From Euclidia mi (lineage: Eukaryota > Arthropoda > Insecta > Lepidoptera > Erebidae), in assembly GCA_944739405.2 (NCBI GenBank), contig OX123205.2, positions 39,018,475 through 39,082,474 of the forward strand: DNA of 64,000 nt. Direction: 5' to 3'. The position numbers were made by a program, and so were the translations under genes. Below the pieces are notes generated by a model, which was given only the letters and a program-made list of their open reading frames with translations, was not told where the DNA came from and searched no databases. How positions within the stretch are numbered: position 1 is the stretch's first letter; every line of letters starts with the position of its first letter. Below are positions 60,305-64,000 of the stretch, piece by piece.

Positions 60305-61315
60305 AAATATATTATTTATTGATCATGATTGATAGTTTCATGAAATTTGGAAAACCTATCAAACGGAGTTCCTATTGCATTTACACATGAAATATTTAGT
60401 CAATCAGCCAACCATTGAAACGTTTTTTTATTATAATTTAATTATTTTTTACCAATGGGCGTTACTATATTTAACTGGGCATGGTTATCGCCTTCTAGAA
60501 TTTTGAAAAGAGTAGAAATAAAGAGACTATATGCTCAATTACTCACAATGTCCCTTTCTACAGAATATTCCGTGTCGTTATCAGCGATTATATGTCTGAA
60601 CTTAATTAACTTAGATAATTCATGCAATATTCAAAGAAAACTCATAAAACGTGGTACTTTAGTATCATATTCTTCTACTACCTAGGTAGGTACTAATTTT
60701 CTTACCCTGGTCCTAATTTATTTAGGGTCAGCGCAGTACGTCCTTTGCTTCCATATTTCCCTGTCACCCGTCATCCAATCATTTACTCGTTTCTCTTTCA
60801 TATCTATCCTCACATAGTCTATCCTTCTTTTCTTTCCTTGCCCCCTCTCTTTCAGTCCTTTTTTCTTCATATTCTTTACTTATTAACTTACCTACGTAGG
60901 TACTAGCTATGTAAATATCAATCGCATAGAAATCGATTAGACCATGAGAACATGCACTCTTTCATCTTAAGTTAATTCAAAAGATGAGTTATTTGAAAAC
61001 ATTCATATTGAATAAATATTTTTTTATCCATAAACAATTATTAAATTATGTTTGAATTTATCTTTAGATCCAAATTTAAATTACATTATTTTTTTTAAAT
61101 CGATTTTACGACGAAATATGACCACACTTTCTTGTTCCACGGTGAGTAAAAGTTATGATATACTTAATAACATTATAGTTGAAAAGTATGGCTGTATAAT
61201 ATTTAATAGATAAGACTTAAGAAGTCTTCAAAAATTGTTATTCTTTCTACATTTATTAATATGGAAATCATGGCATACAATAGGTTACTCTGAATGTAGA
61301 CGGATCGTTTGGCCA
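60305..61315. other. AT-rich intergenic DNA
   Basis: No gene recognised. About 60700-60880 resembles a LINE fragment also seen at 30640-30735 (TTATTTAGGGTC and TCTTTCTCAC-type blocks). The 76-residue frame at 60455 is AT-driven. Confidence 0.4.
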
Positions 61316-61317
61316 TA

Positions 61318-61614
61318 GAGCATAGATATTTATATAGAGGCGCATGTCATATGGGCGCTCTGTAGACAAACTTTCTGTGACCCATGTGGCCCATATTGTC
61401 GCTTGGCGGCGTGGTAGATGCGCTGTGACAGCTGTCTCTTCGAGTGCAAGAGAGACGAACGTTTTTCCTGTGTATCTTAACTACGAGAGCAAGAGAGACG
61501 GAGAACGATGCTAGCGCCGCCAACTACAAACTAAACTGAAGACAGTCCCCACTTGAAATCGGCACACGAAATCCTTAAAAACTGCGCTTCTATGTAAATC
61601 TGTATTCATTGCTC
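61318..61614 (+). mobile_element. MITE, GAGCATAGATATTTACATAG family
   Basis: Both ends present, flanked by GAGC and GCTC. Confidence 0.85.
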
Positions 61615-62179
61615 AGGACTGTAATAGGTAGCAATATTAAATTACCAGTGTTTGTATTTATGAATATGGAGATCTCTGACAGTCGTTACGAAGAGTCCGT
61701 ACCCCTACTAACACTGGTCTGAACCATGGATAATCACTATCCCTTTGAGTTGTGGAGGTCAGACAGCAAGGACGTCGCCGAGGGGGGTCAGAGAAGGGCA
61801 GCTGCCGCCCCCCTAGAGACTTCGAAAATCCCTACAATTCATACTTTTTTCGGTACTTTCTCATTTTCTATATCATCTTGCTCCTTCCTAGGCAATCGGC
61901 TGGCGACGCCCCTGTCAGACAGGCAGTCGCTTTGTGGCGAAGCTGATATTCAGTTGAATCTGGTTAGACTAGTCTTGGACGCCACTGGGATAACGCTAGG
62001 ACGATGATGAATAACTTACTATATAGCAACATAAACACTACACAGGCAGTCCTACGACCAGTTTTATAGCTGATATGTTCCTGCTAAATTAATTTGACAG
62101 ATAATTTATAAAATTTGGTCTCTATTTTGAATGATTTGATAGATTAAGCGAATCCAGAGGTGGTAAAACTGGGCCATAG

Positions 62180-62375
62180 TGTACAGTCGAACAACTTCCC
62201 GCTAGACCACCATAAGAGCGAGAATCGCTCAGCAAGACATCGTCGCTTCCAGTGCTACTTAACACACTCATTGACACAAAACCAGTTTCTACTGTGTCTC
62301 GACTCTATGAGCGAACCAAGGGATTTTTTTTTCAGACTGGTCCCCCGCTGACTTGTTTGATTGTACTTAGAATAT
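62180..62375 (+). repeat. Dispersed repeat shared with 37331-37520
   Basis: See the 37331 copy; AAGACATCGTCGCTTCCAGT and CAAGGGATTTTTTTTTCAGA are landmarks. Confidence 0.7.
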
Positions 62376-62379
62376 AATA

Positions 62380-64000
62380 TACTATGTCGTATTGTCGTCA
62401 ACTTTGGGCCGACCATTAATTATGATGCGGTCGCACTATAGTTCGTTCGCGTTAAGAATGCAGTAAATAAAATAGATTAAAATATGATATTAATGATTTA
62501 ATTTTGTTTTTAAACTTTTAAGTGTATTTTTATAAATTCATTAAACTTAATCGTTTAAAATATAATTTGTTTGAATTTAACACCACTGTGAATACACTTT
62601 TATCTTGCAGTTGCACTGATGACTCACTGCATTCTAAACGCGAACGAACTAGACAGACATATTACTACGGTTAAGGAAATTATTTTTTGTTTCCTTTTTT
62701 TTTTGTTTCTTTTTTTTGCTTCGTATAAGTATTTGGCCAACTAGGTGTTTGAGTTTTGTTCAAAGTACAGTTTCGATACCCCATAAAATACGAGAATTAC
62801 CCTTCTGAGGACAATTCCATGTATCAAGTGATAAAACGTACATTGAATTGTCCCGTATCGATTGTTTTTCTTTACTTATGTTGATAAAGTTATTAAATAA
62901 TGCTATATTTGGACTTGAATAAACGTAAAAGTATTTGTTGTAATATCTCAAAGGTATGTACTGTTATGGATTGTGTTGACGGCAATTAAAATTGTTGTTT
63001 GTGACGCCTGAGTGGATAAAATACTTTTAAAAATGTTAAATGGAATGTTTATAAGTTTAGTGATATTGAATGGTAATGTAGTATTTCATAAAACTTAAAG
63101 CACTCGATTTTGTGGGTGTTTCCCATTGGTTAGATTAGTGGTTATATCGATCTAACCATTGGGAACTTATTCCATTGGTTAGATTATTGGTTAGATCGAT
63201 CTAACCATTGGGAACTTATTCCCAATGCTCAGACTGATTTCACTGCTAGCGATTTAGCAGGATGACAACTTCAAAAAGTACATTTAAAGTCAAAACAGTT
63301 TTGCTTTTTATCATTTTTATTGAGATATTGTCAAAAATACCGTTTATATTATCACTACAAATTCTTTTATAGCAATATGAAAAGTAGATACCATTGATTA
63401 CGGCGTGTAAAAATGTACTCATAAAGCCTTTTTGAGAAAGCTGGCATAGAAAATTATAAAAAATAAATAATTCTAAATCATGGTAAATAGAAAAGTCTAG
63501 CCAAAACGTTTTTGTGTTCAATTATACTTTTATATGTCAATAGCATATCTGAACATCGGGAACAAAAGTTCCCAATGGTTAGATCGATCTTACCAACGGG
63601 AAACACCCGATGTTGTTATTGAAATGGAAAAGAAATACGAATATATGAAATAAAATAAGTCTTATAGACGGTTAGTAGAGAATCTTTTAAAAAGTCTAGA
63701 TTAAAAAAATGTATAGTAAATCTTTTCATAAACCATAGACAAATTATAATTAAAGAGCCCATTAAAAATGTTTTCATCTAACTAGTTAAACGTAATATTA
63801 TGTAGATTGCTTGAAAACCAATTGATTATTAATTTCAATGAATCAGTATTTTGAGAGTGTAAGGGTTGAGCTACACCTATCAGCACCGCATCGCACTTTT
63901 ATATGCTTCTATCTTTTTCTGTCACTTAGGACCGTCATTTACTAGAGCGAGAAAGAGAGAGGGAACACGATCGCCTTTTTGATTCCGCGGCGTGCTGAAG
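62380..64000. other. AT-rich intergenic DNA to window end
   Basis: Apart from the element at 63114-63608 nothing was recognised. TTAGGACCGTCATTTACTAG and GAGAAAGAGAGAGGGAACAC near the end may start another repeat. Confidence 0.4.
63114..63608. mobile_element. 495-bp terminal-inverted-repeat element
   Basis: GGGTGTTTCCCATTGGTTAG left, CTTACCAACGGGAAACACCC right; flanks GATTTTGT and GATGTTGT match at seven of eight bases. Subterminal GATCGATCTAACCATTGGGA repeats twice on the left and inverted on the right. AT-rich middle; the 91-residue minus frame is not credible. Confidence 0.8.

Noticed and set aside
63246..63521. 91-residue minus-strand frame, Phe/Ile-rich
   Set aside because: Lies wholly inside a non-autonomous inverted-repeat element and reflects AT-rich composition.

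Overview
This is eukaryotic, AT-rich, intron-rich and transposon-dense DNA, most likely from a moth or butterfly (Lepidoptera). The evidence is a split insect-type gene with GT-AG introns, two kinds of tRNA-derived SINE, RTE/CR1/Jockey-like LINE tails and many MITE families. The species cannot be told from the sequence alone.

The window is dominated by one complete gene, the mitochondrial inner-membrane dynamin-like GTPase OPA1, on the + strand from 24979 to 59828. I reconstructed 21 coding exons by joining consistent phases and splice sites. They sum to 2820 nt, that is 939 codons plus TAG. Two features stand out. A frame-preserving 105-nt cassette exon (50630-50734) would add 35 proline-rich residues to the stalk region. 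An array of four degenerate tandem copies of the exon-4 3' splice site lies just upstream of the real one.

The OPA1 start lies head to head with the first coding exon of a GMAP-210/TRIP11-like golgin (minus strand, 24102-24272). The two ATGs are about 0.7 kb apart, so they probably share a bidirectional promoter. The remaining golgin exons were not found in the leftmost 24 kb.

Layout. 1-24 kb: no confident exons. It holds dispersed repeats, a 375-bp TTA-flanked MITE (5697-6071), a 1.9-kb foldback element (7606-9540), a fossil LINE, hairpins and a TAGTGATG hAT-like MITE (22369-22754). 24.1-25.0 kb: golgin exon, divergent promoter and OPA1 exon 1. 25-36 kb: OPA1 exons 2-6 (targeting, membrane anchor, processing region, coiled coil), with the decoy splice array, a roughly 54-bp minisatellite and a hAT MITE nested in another MITE. 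37-46 kb: GTPase exons 7-12, with a fossil hAT carrying a BED-finger remnant, a 5'-truncated LINE reverse transcriptase inserted into a mariner-type MITE, and a nine-unit ~111-bp satellite. 46-60 kb: stalk, paddle and C-terminal exons 13-21, a solo LTR inside a SINE, and several GC-rich MITEs. 60-64 kb: OPA1 3' UTR with a GC-rich hairpin, then AT-rich DNA with repeats and a terminal-inverted-repeat element (63114-63608).

The genes make cell-biological sense individually (mitochondrial inner-membrane fusion; Golgi tethering), but nothing in the sequence links them functionally beyond the shared promoter region. No CRISPR, rRNA, genuine tRNA or viral gene was recognised.
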